Shown here one piece after another: positions 9,911 through 19,904 of a stretch of DNA of 47,572 bases. The stretch comes from Polynucleobacter sp. (GTDB lineage: Bacteria; Pseudomonadota; Gammaproteobacteria; Burkholderiales; Burkholderiaceae): the NCBI GenBank assembly GCA_023254115.1, contig JALQYK010000026.1:1-47572 (forward strand), read 5' to 3'. A program made the translations under genes and the position numbers. The number at the start of each line of letters is the position of its first letter. The stretch's first letter is position 1. The notes under the pieces were generated by a model. That model was not told the origin of the DNA. It saw only the letters and a program-made list of their open reading frames with translations, and ran no database searches.

Positions 9911-11668
9911 CTATACAGCGTTAATTTTTTGTAAAGCCGCTTGTAATTCTTCTGGCTCAATAGCGCTCAATAATTCATCAACTGACTGCTTCAATACACT
10001 CATATCTGACCTAAGAATTTCTTTCTTCACAGACAAGAGTTGATTAAAGTGCATAGAAAAATCAGTTAAGCCCATGCCTAATAAAACTTTGGTCATTGAT
10101 GGCTCGCCTGCCATCTCGCCGCACACTGAAACTGGCATGTTGGCAACCTTAGCTTCTCTGATAACGCCTGCAATTAATCTCAAAACTGCTGGGTGCAGTG
10201 GGTCGTACAAATGTGCAACAGCATTATCAGCTCTATCAATTGCCAATGTGTACTGAATCAAATCATTAGTACCAATTGATAAAAAATCTAAGCGGCGAAT
10301 AAATAATGGCAAGGAGAGCGCTGCTGCAGGAATCTCGATCATTGCACCTACTTGTACATTAGGATCAAAAGGGACGCACTCATTTTCAAGCTGTTTCTTT
10401 GCCATATTGATCAACTCCAAAGTTTGATCAATTTCCTGGGCATGCGCCAACATAGGAATCAAGATCTTCATCTTGCCGTATGCTGATGCACGCAAGATGG
10501 CTCTAATCTGAATCAAGAACATCTCAGGCTCAGAAAGTGACCAGCGAATAGCACGCAAACCAAGTGGCGACAAATAATGACCGCCCTCATCTTGACCATC
10601 TAGCGGTTTATCAGCGCCAATATCAATTGTTCTGATGCTAACTGGCAAACCCTTCATGGCCTCAGCAGTTTTTCTGTATGCCCAAAACTGCTCTTCCTCG
10701 CTAGGCATGTCACCTTTGCGATTCATGAATAAGAATTCAGATCTAAATAAGCCAATACCTACCGCGCCAGAATCTAACGCCTGTTCAGCATCATCTGGCA
10801 TCTCAACGTTAGCCATCAAATCAATTGGCACACCATCTAAAGTAAGTGTTGGCGTGTATTTGAGTCTTAATAATTTTTTCTTCTCTAACTTACGCTCTGA
10901 TTGAAGATGTCGATACTCTTCCAAAATCAATGGACTCGGGTCAACAATCACGATGCCACGGTCGCCATCAATAATGATCCAATCATCTTGACGGATTAAC
11001 TCGCTTGCCCTTCTAACACCCACGGCCGCGGGGATATCCAAACTCCTGGCAACAATTGCAGTGTGAGATGTGCGACCACCCAAATCAGTAATAAATCCGC
11101 CAAATGCCAAATCTTTAAAACGCATCATGTCAGGCGGTGCAATGTCATGCGCCACAACAATGACTTCGCTTAACTCACGATTTTCCGAAACAGTTTTGTA
11201 GAACGATGAAAGTGTTTGATGATTTTCACCATGGTGGAGAACCTTCATTACTCGCTCAACAACTTGCCTAATATCTGCAGCACGCTCGCGCAAATATTCA
11301 TCTTCAATTTCAGCAAATTGCTCTAATAAGTCTTCTAACTGTGTGGCCAGTGCCCACTCGGCGTTATATCTTCGACCCTTAATTAACTCTAAAGGCTTTT
11401 CAGTCAGGGTAGGGTCGGCCAAAATCATGCCGTGCACATCTAAGAATGCGCCCATTTCTTCTGGAGCGGCATCAGGCAAGCTGGCTCTTAAGCTTTTTAA
11501 TTCCTGCCTAACAACTTCAAATGCATTTAGTAAGCGTGTTTGTTCTACTTGTTCTGCACCTTCATCTACCAAATAATGCTTCACATCCATGGCTGATGGC
11601 GCAATACGTAGCGCCTTGCCAATTGCAATGCCATTGGTTACAGGAATGCCGTGCAGCGTAAATGACAA
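9911..11668 (-). CDS. ptsI: Phosphoenolpyruvate-protein phosphotransferase (PTS enzyme I)
   Basis: GGRTSHTAIVARSLDIPAAVG active-site His motif; MIEIPAAALSL; IGTNDLIQYTLAIDR; start ambiguous, TTG at 11668 just after the ptsH stop is one candidate (track ORF to 11686). Confidence 0.95.
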   Translation of the reverse strand: MSFTLHGIPVTNGIAIGKALRIAPSAMDVKHYLVDEGAEQVEQTRLLNAFEVVRQELKSLRASLPDAAPEEMGAFLDVHGMILADPTLTEKPLELIKGRRYNAEWALATQLEDLLEQFAEIEDEYLRERAADIRQVVERVMKVLHHGENHQTLSSFYKTVSENRELSEVIVVAHDIAPPDMMRFKDLAFGGFITDLGGRTSHTAIVARSLDIPAAVGVRRASELIRQDDWIIIDGDRGIVIVDPSPLILEEYRHLQSERKLEKKKLLRLKYTPTLTLDGVPIDLMANVEMPDDAEQALDSGAVGIGLFRSEFLFMNRKGDMPSEEEQFWAYRKTAEAMKGLPVSIRTIDIGADKPLDGQDEGGHYLSPLGLRAIRWSLSEPEMFLIQIRAILRASAYGKMKILIPMLAHAQEIDQTLELINMAKKQLENECVPFDPNVQVGAMIEIPAAALSLPLFIRRLDFLSIGTNDLIQYTLAIDRADNAVAHLYDPLHPAVLRLIAGVIREAKVANMPVSVCGEMAGEPSMTKVLLGMGLTDFSMHFNQLLSVKKEILRSDMSVLKQSVDELLSAIEPEELQAALQKINAV

Positions 11669-11669
11669 G

Positions 11670-11939
11670 CTACTCACCCTCTCCAAATCGATCGTTGATA
11701 AGCGCCTCTAAAGCGGCAAATGCTTCCTCAGCTTGCTCACCAGTTGTTTCAAGTACCACAGAACTACCCATACCGGCCGCTAGCATCATGACGCCCATAA
11801 TGCTTTTTGCATTGACCCTACGACCGCCTTTAGATAAAAAAATCTCGCAAGGATACTTTGCCGCCAATTGGGTTAATTTGGCAGAAGCCCTAGCATGCAA
11901 ACCTAATTTATTAATAATGTTAATTTCTGCACTAGGCAT
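11670..11939 (-). CDS. ptsH: HPr phosphocarrier
   Basis: GLHARASAKLTQLAAKYPCEIFL and KSIMGVMMLA motifs. Confidence 0.96.
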   Translation of the reverse strand: MPSAEINIINKLGLHARASAKLTQLAAKYPCEIFLSKGGRRVNAKSIMGVMMLAAGMGSSVVLETTGEQAEEAFAALEALINDRFGEGE

Positions 11940-11941
11940 TT

Positions 11942-12391
11942 TTATTCCTTAACTTCCGAAGTCTTGTTTGATATGGCATCCGCAGCAGGAGTTAAATGGC
12001 CAATCGGAATAATGCCTTGCTGACCACCATGCATGGCTTTTTGCATAGCAGAATCTAAAGAATCCGCCCTATATGAAATTGCCCGCATTAACATTGGCAA
12101 ATTAACTCCAGCAATCACCCTTACACGACCATTGAATTCAGGTTTATGAGCCAAGCGATTAGCAACGTTAGCTGGGGTTGCGCCCATGATATCTGTCAAA
12201 ACTAACAAACCATTTTCTGACTTAATCGTATGAGCAGCTTCAACAGCGCGCTCTAATGTGATTTTTGCATCCTCATGCGCCATCACATCAACTGCAACAA
12301 GTCGACTAGGAACTTCACCATAAACATGTTTAGCAAACTCTTTAAGAGCTGAAGCCAAAGGAGCATGAGCAATGATTAGTATTCCGGCCAT
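11942..12391 (-). CDS. PTS EIIA, mannose/fructose family
   Basis: MAGILIIAHAPLASALKEFAKHVYG; LTDIMGATPANVANRL. Confidence 0.92.
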   Translation of the reverse strand: MAGILIIAHAPLASALKEFAKHVYGEVPSRLVAVDVMAHEDAKITLERAVEAAHTIKSENGLLVLTDIMGATPANVANRLAHKPEFNGRVRVIAGVNLPMLMRAISYRADSLDSAMQKAMHGGQQGIIPIGHLTPAADAISNKTSEVKE

Positions 12392-12392
12392 A

Positions 12393-13337
12393 TTAATTTA
12401 ATTTTTTTTCTAAACTCTTTAACCACTGACTTGCAACATCATGTCCAGTTTGGTTGGTGATTTCCACAAAACAAGTTGGACTTGTAACATTAATTTCAGT
12501 TAAGTACCCGCCAATAAAATCTAAGCCCACTAGATGTAAACCTCGTCCGGCTAATTGTGAACCAATTTCATGAGCGATATCAAATTCTTTTTGCGTTAAT
12601 TTTTGCGCAACACCCTTACCACCAACTGCCAAATTACCTCTGATCTCACCACCCTGAGGAATCCTAGCTAATGAATATGGCACAGGTTCACCATCTATTA
12701 ATAAAACTCTCTTGTCGCCATCCACTATCTCAGGAATAAACTTTTGCACCATTAATGCTTTAGCACCATTCTCACCAAGAGTTTCAACAATACTAGCAAG
12801 ATTCAAGCCATCAGCCTTAATCCTAAATACACCCATGCCACCCATACCATCTAAAGGTTTAATGATGATGTCTTGGTGCTGCTGGTGAAACTCCTTAATA
12901 TCAACTAAATCCCTACTAATGATTGTTGGTGGTGCAAACTGCAAAAACTCTAATAACGCTAATTTTTCAGAATGGTTTCTGAGGGCTTCAGGACTATTAA
13001 AAACTCGTGCGCCTTCTAAACATGCTGCCGACAAGAACCAGGTAGCTGTGACATAAGCCATATCAAAAGGTGGATCCTTGCGCATCACAACTGCATCAAA
13101 GTCTGCCAAGCGCTTGGTGACATTTTCTAACGGGGTAAACCAATCATCAGCGCCACGACTTAATTCAATATGCAAACACTCAGCTTTAATTGATGATGCA
13201 ATACTTTTGATGTCATGAGTATGGCAATGCCATACCTGATGACCGGCCTTTTGGCAGGCGTCCATCATTGCCAAAGTACTATCTTTTTCAACTGCAAACT
13301 CAATTAATGGATCTGCAATAAATAGTATTTTTCTCAT
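12393..13337 (-). CDS. gshB: Glutathione synthetase
   Basis: MRKILFIADPLIEFAVEKDSTLAMM; DAVVMRKDPPFDMAYVTATW; IIKPLDGMGGMGVFRI; LVGLDFIGGYLTEINVTSPTC. Confidence 0.97.
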   Translation of the reverse strand: MRKILFIADPLIEFAVEKDSTLAMMDACQKAGHQVWHCHTHDIKSIASSIKAECLHIELSRGADDWFTPLENVTKRLADFDAVVMRKDPPFDMAYVTATWFLSAACLEGARVFNSPEALRNHSEKLALLEFLQFAPPTIISRDLVDIKEFHQQHQDIIIKPLDGMGGMGVFRIKADGLNLASIVETLGENGAKALMVQKFIPEIVDGDKRVLLIDGEPVPYSLARIPQGGEIRGNLAVGGKGVAQKLTQKEFDIAHEIGSQLAGRGLHLVGLDFIGGYLTEINVTSPTCFVEITNQTGHDVASQWLKSLEKKLN

Positions 13338-14632
13338 TAACTTTCAGCCTCAGGATCTGTCCGCTCAAGCTCAAGAGAAGCTGCTAGCAAGGCCAATCTA
13401 GCTACCACCCCATATAAATAGAAGCGGTTAGGCACAGCCACTCCTGGCTTTGCTGCCACATCCGGTATGGCGTTGTGCTCAAAAGCTAGCGGTACAAAAT
13501 GCATACCCGGCGCATTTAGATTTTCATCAACACCACGGCCTGTATGCACTCGGTAAAAACCGCCAACCACATATCTGTCCATCATGTAGACAACGGGTTC
13601 GGCTACAGCTTCATTAATTTTTTCAAAGGTGTAAACACCTTCTTGCACAAGCACGTCAGCAACCTCTAAACCTTCTTTAACAACGCTCATTTTGTTGCGC
13701 TCTTTACGGTTTAGATCTTTAACTTCACTAGCATCTTTAACTGTCATGATGCCCATGCCATAAGTCCCAGCATCTGCCTTAACAATTACATATGGTTTTT
13801 CTTTGATGCCATATTCACGATATTTACGAGTGATTTTTTTCAAGATGCTGTCAACGCTCTCTTGCAAACATTCTTCTCCAACACGTTCATGGAAATTAAT
13901 ACCATTACATTTGGTAAAGAATGGATTAATCATCCAAGGATCAATATCAATCACTTTTGAGAATTTTTTCGCCACATCGTCATAAGCATCAAAGTGATTT
14001 GATTTACGGCGCACAGCCCAACCAGCATGCAATGGTGGCAATAAATATTGTTCGTATAAGTTTTCCAATATTGGCGGAATGCCACCTGATAAATCATTAT
14101 TTAAAAGAATCGTGCAAGGATCAAAATCTTTTAGGCCTAAGCGACGTCCCTTCATGCCGATTCTAGATAAAGGCTCAAGAATTAATCTCTGGCCATCAGG
14201 CAAATCAATTGGAGTGGCTTTTGTAATTTCTTCTGAAAGAGTCCCCAAGCGAACATTCAAACCCGTTTGACGCAAGATGGATGCTAAACGTGCCACGTTC
14301 TGTAAATAGAACATATTGCGCGTATGGCGTTCAGGTATTAACAATAGATTTTTAGCATCTGGGCAAATCTTTTCAATGGATGCCATCGCGGCTTGAACAG
14401 CTAATGGGAGCATCTCAGGCGAAAGATTATTAAATCCACCAGGGAATAAATTTGTGTCGACCGGCGCCAACTTAAAACCGGCATTTCTTAGATCAACAGA
14501 GCAGTAAAAAGGTGGCGTATGCTCTTGCCACTCAAGCCTAAACCAACGCTCAATTGCAGGCGTAGCTTCTAAAACCTTTTGCTCTAATTCGAGCAAAGGA
14601 CCATTCAGGGCAGTAATTAGATGTGGGACCAT
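13337..14632 (-). CDS. gshA: Glutamate-cysteine ligase, proteobacterial type distinct from E. coli GshA
   Basis: LEWQEHTPPFYCSVDLRNAGFKLAPVDTNLFPGGFNNL; adjacent to gshB. Confidence 0.93.
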   Translation of the reverse strand: MVPHLITALNGPLLELEQKVLEATPAIERWFRLEWQEHTPPFYCSVDLRNAGFKLAPVDTNLFPGGFNNLSPEMLPLAVQAAMASIEKICPDAKNLLLIPERHTRNMFYLQNVARLASILRQTGLNVRLGTLSEEITKATPIDLPDGQRLILEPLSRIGMKGRRLGLKDFDPCTILLNNDLSGGIPPILENLYEQYLLPPLHAGWAVRRKSNHFDAYDDVAKKFSKVIDIDPWMINPFFTKCNGINFHERVGEECLQESVDSILKKITRKYREYGIKEKPYVIVKADAGTYGMGIMTVKDASEVKDLNRKERNKMSVVKEGLEVADVLVQEGVYTFEKINEAVAEPVVYMMDRYVVGGFYRVHTGRGVDENLNAPGMHFVPLAFEHNAIPDVAAKPGVAVPNRFYLYGVVARLALLAASLELERTDPEAES

Positions 14633-14656
14633 ATTGTCATTCTAAGACAGATAAAA

Positions 14657-14690
14657 AAAGAGCGGGTTCTTATTCAAGAAACCGCTCTTT
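14657..14690 (-). terminator. Rho-independent terminator of the amtB operon
   Basis: AAAGAGCGGgTTCTT / AAGAAaCCGCTCTTT stem with one mismatch; on the minus strand followed by a T run (plus-strand A7 at 14653-14659). Confidence 0.8.
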
Positions 14691-14694
14691 AAAT

Positions 14695-14720
14695 CCCCAA
14701 TAATGCTGCAATTATTGGGG
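14695..14720 (-). terminator. Second hairpin between amtB stop and the terminator
   Basis: Perfect 10-bp inverted repeat CCCCAATAAT-GCTGCA-ATTATTGGGG. Confidence 0.55.
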
Positions 14721-14763
14721 TTATTCCACACTACATTTCACACAGATTTACTACAAATACTGA

Positions 14764-16245
14764 TTAAGCCTCGTATGCAGTTTCACCGTGAGAAGTGATA
14801 TCAAGACCTTCACGTTCTTCATCTTCTGGTACACGTAGACCAATCACAAGATCAACCAACTTGTACGCAACTAGAGAAACCACACCAGACCATACTACCG
14901 TTGTTAATACAGCCTTAGCTTGAATAAACACTTGGCTAGCAATTGAATAGTCAGGAGCTACTGCGTTAGCAACGTAGTCATAGATGCCTGTACCGCCCAA
15001 TGATGGGTCAGCAAACACACCAGTCAATAGAGCGCCTAAGATACCGCCAACACCGTGAACGCCGAACACGTCCAATGAGTCGTCTGCACCCAAGATTTTC
15101 TTAAGACCAGTTACACCCCACAAGCATAGGAAACCAGCAATGAAACCGATTACCAAAGCACCTGCTGGGCCTACGAAGCCAGCTGCTGGAGTAATAGCAA
15201 CTAAACCAGCTACCGCACCAGATGCGCCACCCAACATAGATGGTTTACCTTTAGCGATCCATTCAGCAAACGTCCATGCCAATACAGCAGCAGCAGTTGC
15301 CAAGAATGTGTTCACGAAAGCTAATGCAGCGCCACCGTTTGCTTCCAATGCTGAACCAGCGTTGAAACCAAACCAGCCAAACCACAATAGTGATGCGCCA
15401 ACCATAGTCATAGTTAAGCTATGTGGCTTCATTGCTTCTTTACCGAAACCAATACGCTTACCGATTACATAAGCACCCACCAAACCAGCAACCGCTGCGT
15501 TGATGTGAACTACAGTACCGCCAGCAAAGTCTAGAGCACCCATTTGGAACAACCAACCTGCTGTTGCAGTTGCCGCTTCAGCAGCTTTTGCATCAGTAAA
15601 TGCGTCAGGACCAGGCCAGAACCAAACCATGTGAGCAACTGGTAGGTAGCTAAATGTGAACCACAAAACAATGAACAACAATACTGCTGAGAACTTAGCG
15701 CGCTCTGCGAATGCACCGATGATCAAGCAGCAAGTAATGGTTGCAAATGCGCCTTGGAATGCAAAGTAACCAAACTCTGGCACAACAACACCTTTACTAA
15801 ATGTTGCAGCTACTGAATCAACCGTAATGCCTGATAAGAGGATACGATCAAATCCACCAAAAAATGCGCCACCTTCTGTGAACGCAATACTGTAGCCATA
15901 AACTGCCCACAGCACTGCTACCAGTGAGAAGATCACCAAACATTGCATCAACACAGATAACATGTTTTTGCTACGTACCAAACCGCCGTAGAACAAACCT
16001 AGGCCTGGCAATGTCATCAAAATAACTAATGCTGTTGAAATCAACAACCAAGCTGTGTCGCCCTTGTTTGGAACGGCAGCTGGTGCTGCTGGAGCAGCAG
16101 GTGTTGCAGCAGCTGCAGCAGGAGCAGTAACCGCTGGCTTAGCGTCATCTGCAGCATAAGCTGTTGATGAAACTGCCATTGATACTGTACCTAGTGCTAG
16201 CGCCGCTGCGCCGGCTGCGAGTAGACGTTTAATCCAATGTGTCAT
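14764..16245 (-). CDS. amtB: Ammonium transporter with signal peptide and Ala/Pro-rich linker
   Basis: GDTAWLLISTALVILMTLPGLGLFYGGLVRSKNMLSVLMQ; DFAGGTVVHINAAVAGLV; FGVHGVGGILGALLTG. Confidence 0.97.
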   Translation of the reverse strand: MTHWIKRLLAAGAAALALGTVSMAVSSTAYAADDAKPAVTAPAAAAATPAAPAAPAAVPNKGDTAWLLISTALVILMTLPGLGLFYGGLVRSKNMLSVLMQCLVIFSLVAVLWAVYGYSIAFTEGGAFFGGFDRILLSGITVDSVAATFSKGVVVPEFGYFAFQGAFATITCCLIIGAFAERAKFSAVLLFIVLWFTFSYLPVAHMVWFWPGPDAFTDAKAAEAATATAGWLFQMGALDFAGGTVVHINAAVAGLVGAYVIGKRIGFGKEAMKPHSLTMTMVGASLLWFGWFGFNAGSALEANGGAALAFVNTFLATAAAVLAWTFAEWIAKGKPSMLGGASGAVAGLVAITPAAGFVGPAGALVIGFIAGFLCLWGVTGLKKILGADDSLDVFGVHGVGGILGALLTGVFADPSLGGTGIYDYVANAVAPDYSIASQVFIQAKAVLTTVVWSGVVSLVAYKLVDLVIGLRVPEDEEREGLDITSHGETAYEA

Positions 16246-16259
16246 TTTCTTACCTCGCT

Positions 16260-16622
<363 letters not shown>

Positions 16623-17420
16623 TTAGAAAGCTTTGGTTAGAGATACTGCAAAACCATCTTTAAGTAAATTTTTTCCAGTACCGGAACCTGCCGTACCTGC
16701 GTATGCCCTTGTGCCAACCTTGGCATCGTTAGTAAAGTACTTAACACCAAACACATATCCATTTAGATCATACGCAACCCCCACACTGTAATCAGCGTAT
16801 GAAAACTTACCAGCTGTTGATTCTGCATCTTTTCTAAAATCTGTATAACCAGCATGAATTGATGCAGTTAACTTTGGCATTAATTCCTGCGTGAGTGTTA
16901 AATCGTAGTACATAGTGCCTTTTGCACTAACGTTAGTAGTACCTGTTGATGCAAAATAATTTTTACCTAAAACATATGAGGTTTTAAAAGTGGCGGGGCC
17001 ATAACTTAGACCAACATAAGCCTCTTCTGTATCTGCATGCGTTGTTGACTGAACTGACCCAGGGTACGTATACGCTATAAATCCAACGTCAACTCCAACC
17101 CCGCTCAACTCAGTTTTATATCCGCCATACAAATCCAACTCAAGTGAACCAGCTCCCGCTGTCCAAGTTGAAACATTAGAACCCCATGTACCAACATATA
17201 AACCAGAACTATGGGCTACGTCGAATCCACCTTGCATAGATGGATCTTGATCATTTTGTGAAATGCCACGGAAACGATAATCACTGGTGATACCAAAGTT
17301 ACCAGTTACTACGAAGTCTGGTGTTCCGGCTGGTGCTGGATCAGCAGCCATAACAACGCCAGAAGATAAAGTTGCAGCTGCTGCTAATGCGATCGCTGAG
17401 AGAGTTAAGTAAGTTTTCAT
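16623..17420 (-). CDS. TorF family putative porin (TIGR02001-like outer-membrane protein)
   Basis: Signal peptide then VTGNFGITSDYRFRGISQNDQDPSMQGGFDVAHSSGLYVGTWGSNV; C-terminal aromatic KAF typical of OM beta-barrels; ATG at 17420 preceded by AGGAG. Confidence 0.88.
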   Translation of the reverse strand: MKTYLTLSAIALAAAATLSSGVVMAADPAPAGTPDFVVTGNFGITSDYRFRGISQNDQDPSMQGGFDVAHSSGLYVGTWGSNVSTWTAGAGSLELDLYGGYKTELSGVGVDVGFIAYTYPGSVQSTTHADTEEAYVGLSYGPATFKTSYVLGKNYFASTGTTNVSAKGTMYYDLTLTQELMPKLTASIHAGYTDFRKDAESTAGKFSYADYSVGVAYDLNGYVFGVKYFTNDAKVGTRAYAGTAGSGTGKNLLKDGFAVSLTKAF

Positions 17421-17470
17421 GTGTTGCACTCCTAATAAACAATCAAAGGGAAATTCCTTGCAGGTTATTA

Positions 17471-17486
17471 AGCAAAAGGTGTGCCA
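17471..17486 (-). promoter_or_regulatory. Sigma-54 (RpoN) promoter for TorF-glnK-amtB
   Basis: Minus strand TGGCAC-ACCTT-TTGCT matches the -24/-12 consensus TGGCAC-N5-TTGCW exactly; lies about 50 bp upstream of the TorF ATG. Confidence 0.88.
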
Positions 17487-17516
17487 GTTTATTTTTTGTC
17501 ATTAAATTCATGAACT

Positions 17517-17611
17517 TGCACCAAATAAATTATTTTTATTTATTTTTGGCAGTTACTTGCACCAAATTTGTTAATGCCTCATGCACCAATATTGTGCCTC
17601 ATTTTGGTGCA
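17517..17611. promoter_or_regulatory. Cluster of NtrC-like half sites (upstream activating sequence)
   Basis: TGCACCA at 17517, 17558 and 17582, and inverted TGGTGCA at 17605-17611; 17582-17598 (TGCACCA-ATA-TTGTGCC) and 17595-17611 (TGCCTCA-TTT-TGGTGCA) fit the TGCACCA-N3-TGGTGCA dyad with mismatches. Confidence 0.75.
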
Positions 17612-17667
17612 TCTTTTTTTCGTAAATTTGGTAAAAAGAGAACATTAAAGATATATATGGAGACACC

Positions 17668-17922
17668 ATGAATCCGCAAGACATCATGCAGAAGATGCAA
17701 ACAATTGCTAACGATATGCAAAACAAGGTTGGCGATGCAATTCGACAATCACCAGCAAAGGATATGGAAAAAAATGTTCGCAGCCTGATGACTCAAGGTT
17801 TTCAAAAACTTGATTTAGTTACCCGCGAAGAATTTGATTTGCAAACTCAAGTGCTCGCAAAGACACGAGCAAAACTTGAAGAGTTAGAAGCTAAAGTAAG
17901 CGCTTTAGAGAATAAGAAATAA
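17668..17922 (+). CDS. ubiK: UbiK-family accessory factor (YqiC/BMFP domain)
   Basis: Short coiled-coil protein MNPQDIMQKMQTIANDMQNKVGDAIRQSPAKDMEKNVRSLMTQGFQKLDLVTREEFDLQTQVL. Confidence 0.9.
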   Translation: MNPQDIMQKMQTIANDMQNKVGDAIRQSPAKDMEKNVRSLMTQGFQKLDLVTREEFDLQTQVLAKTRAKLEELEAKVSALENKK

Positions 17923-17949
17923 TTTTACAAATTACTAAATTCACTTAAT

Positions 17950-17972
17950 AAAAGCAGGGGTGCCCTGCTTTT
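17950..17972 (+). terminator. Terminator after ubiK (probably bidirectional with the MFS gene)
   Basis: AAAAGCAGGG-gtg-CCCTGCTTTT followed by ATTTTT. Confidence 0.85.
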
Positions 17973-17996
17973 ATTTTTCTTAATTATTGTTTCGGT

Positions 17997-19259
17997 TTAA
18001 CTGCCCGCCAAATGATGCTTAAGTGGCTTTGGGTAAAACAAAAACCAAAGATAAGAAATCACTTGCAGAACTAAAAACGCGAAGAATACCTGCCTGAAAG
18101 CATCTGGTTTGGCGATGCCCACCGCTGTTAATAAATCAATACCCCAACCAATACCCCATTGGAAAATAAATGCTCCGACAAATATGAGCAAGTTATAACT
18201 AGTACTTGCTATACCTGCATTACGTGTCGGGAAAACAGTGATCACAGTACTTTGGCCTAAGATATGTCCTGTTGCTGTCACGGCTAAGAGTATCCAAAGT
18301 ATCCAGCTATATTGCATAGTCAAAGTAATAGCAAAGAACTGGGCGACCAATCCAACAGCTAACAACCACTTGATGTAGTTAAGTGTTTTGTAGCCCTTGC
18401 TATTTGCTCTTGGTATAAACCACGCATTGAATGCGTAGCCAAGCAACATCACACCATTAAATAAAAATAGTATCTGTGCACTCTGTTCTGGGTCATACCC
18501 CAAAACCTGAATCATCCAAGGCCCAATCCATAAGGTTTGCAATGACAAAAAACCGCCATGGTTAACAATGCCGATTGGCAACATTCTGATAAAGAATGAA
18601 TGCCTCAAAATATCTTTTAGGCTAAATGATTTGTCATCTGGACTTGAACTTTGATTATTTGATCTTGGATGGTCATCAAATGTTGGTAGACCAAATCTAA
18701 TTGCAATGAAGCTCAATGCCACCAAAACAGCTGTTACCCAAAATACACCGCGCCAACCGATGTGTGGCAGAGCCAGTTGTACAGGTACAGTTGTCACCAA
18801 TGCCCCCATGGTGCCAAACACCAGCATGGCAGAAGCCAACTGTCCCTGCTGCTCAATCGCAAACCATCTGCGATAGGCTGTAAAGGATGCCATCAAACAG
18901 GCCGAGACTCCAACACCAATCAACAATCTACCAACGGTTAAACCGACCAAGCTCTCTGCGTAAGCAAAAGTAATAGCGCCTATCAATGCAATTAGCAATA
19001 AAAAACTCTCGGTGCGTCGTGCACCAAATTTATCTAGTGCAACGCCAAGTGGAATTTGCATCGTAGAAAAACCAATGAAATATGCTGCAGACAAGAGTCC
19101 TAGCTGTGAGTTACTAATATTGAGATCTTGCATCAACTCAGGAGCAATCACTGCGTTCACAGACCTAAACGCGTATGACAAAAAATAACCAAATGCAAAA
19201 CAAGCAAAAACTCTAAAAGCCCACATCCCTCGCATTGGTAAATTTGGTTGATTAGTCAT
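17997..19259 (-). CDS. MFS transporter
   Basis: About 12 TM segments; GVALDKFGARR and YRRWFAIEQQGQLASAM MFS loops. Confidence 0.9.
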   Translation of the reverse strand: MTNQPNLPMRGMWAFRVFACFAFGYFLSYAFRSVNAVIAPELMQDLNISNSQLGLLSAAYFIGFSTMQIPLGVALDKFGARRTESFLLLIALIGAITFAYAESLVGLTVGRLLIGVGVSACLMASFTAYRRWFAIEQQGQLASAMLVFGTMGALVTTVPVQLALPHIGWRGVFWVTAVLVALSFIAIRFGLPTFDDHPRSNNQSSSPDDKSFSLKDILRHSFFIRMLPIGIVNHGGFLSLQTLWIGPWMIQVLGYDPEQSAQILFLFNGVMLLGYAFNAWFIPRANSKGYKTLNYIKWLLAVGLVAQFFAITLTMQYSWILWILLAVTATGHILGQSTVITVFPTRNAGIASTSYNLLIFVGAFIFQWGIGWGIDLLTAVGIAKPDAFRQVFFAFLVLQVISYLWFLFYPKPLKHHLAGS

Positions 19260-19293
19260 AATTGTTTTTATCTATTTTTATTTACAGGTTTTA

Positions 19294-19893
19294 TTAATAC
19301 GGCTTAAAACCTGTAAAGAACATCTCATGCTCATCAGAGCGCAGTATTTTTTCAATTGCCAGATTATTTTTCAGGCTCTGCAAAATACTTTGCTGATATA
19401 TCTGTATCTGACCATCTGGTAGATTACGCTGTACCACTCTGAATCTTAATAACCGTTGCTGACCATCAGGGCCAAGACCTTGGATCACCCACTCCTGTGC
19501 TGGCAAGTCATAACTGGGTTGACCTGCTGTTTTTACGCTGATAGTTGTTGGCATTACGGCATGATCAGTCTTAAGGTTACTCAACATACCGTTTTGTAAA
19601 AAATCTTTCAGAGCCTTGAGATCGATGCCTTTTGCAGTAGCTGGAATATTGATAACTCCAACGGCAAATAGTGTGTCATTTACTCGAGATGCTTCCATGG
19701 TCATGGTTAATTTTTGACCATTAAACATAACTGTTTTTTCTGCTCGACTTGGCTTGCCTGGATACAAAGCTTCATATAGCAAATCATCAGAACGAACTGT
19801 TCTCCAATCCAAAGATGGAGTACAAGCTACTAGAGATAAGCCTACTACTACCGAGGTGAATAATTTGAACAACATGGAATGTGTAATTTGCAT
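19294..19893 (-). CDS. Hypothetical lipoprotein
   Basis: Lipobox VGLSLVACTPS; no confident domain. Confidence 0.7.
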   Translation of the reverse strand: MQITHSMLFKLFTSVVVGLSLVACTPSLDWRTVRSDDLLYEALYPGKPSRAEKTVMFNGQKLTMTMEASRVNDTLFAVGVINIPATAKGIDLKALKDFLQNGMLSNLKTDHAVMPTTISVKTAGQPSYDLPAQEWVIQGLGPDGQQRLLRFRVVQRNLPDGQIQIYQQSILQSLKNNLAIEKILRSDEHEMFFTGFKPY

Positions 19894-19904
19894 AAAATAG
19901 GATT

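Noticed and set aside
13803-14270. Several plus-strand ORFs antisense to gshA
   Set aside because: Short, mutually overlapping, no motifs; gshA is unambiguous on the other strand
15140-15472. 110-aa Pro/Ala-rich plus-strand ORF opposite amtB
   Set aside because: Antisense artefact of Gly/Ala-rich membrane protein codons
16081-16145. Low-complexity GCTGCAGCAGG-like repeats in amtB
   Set aside because: Encodes an Ala/Pro linker after the signal peptide (AVTAPAAAAATPAAPAAPAAVP); coding low complexity, not an independent repeat element
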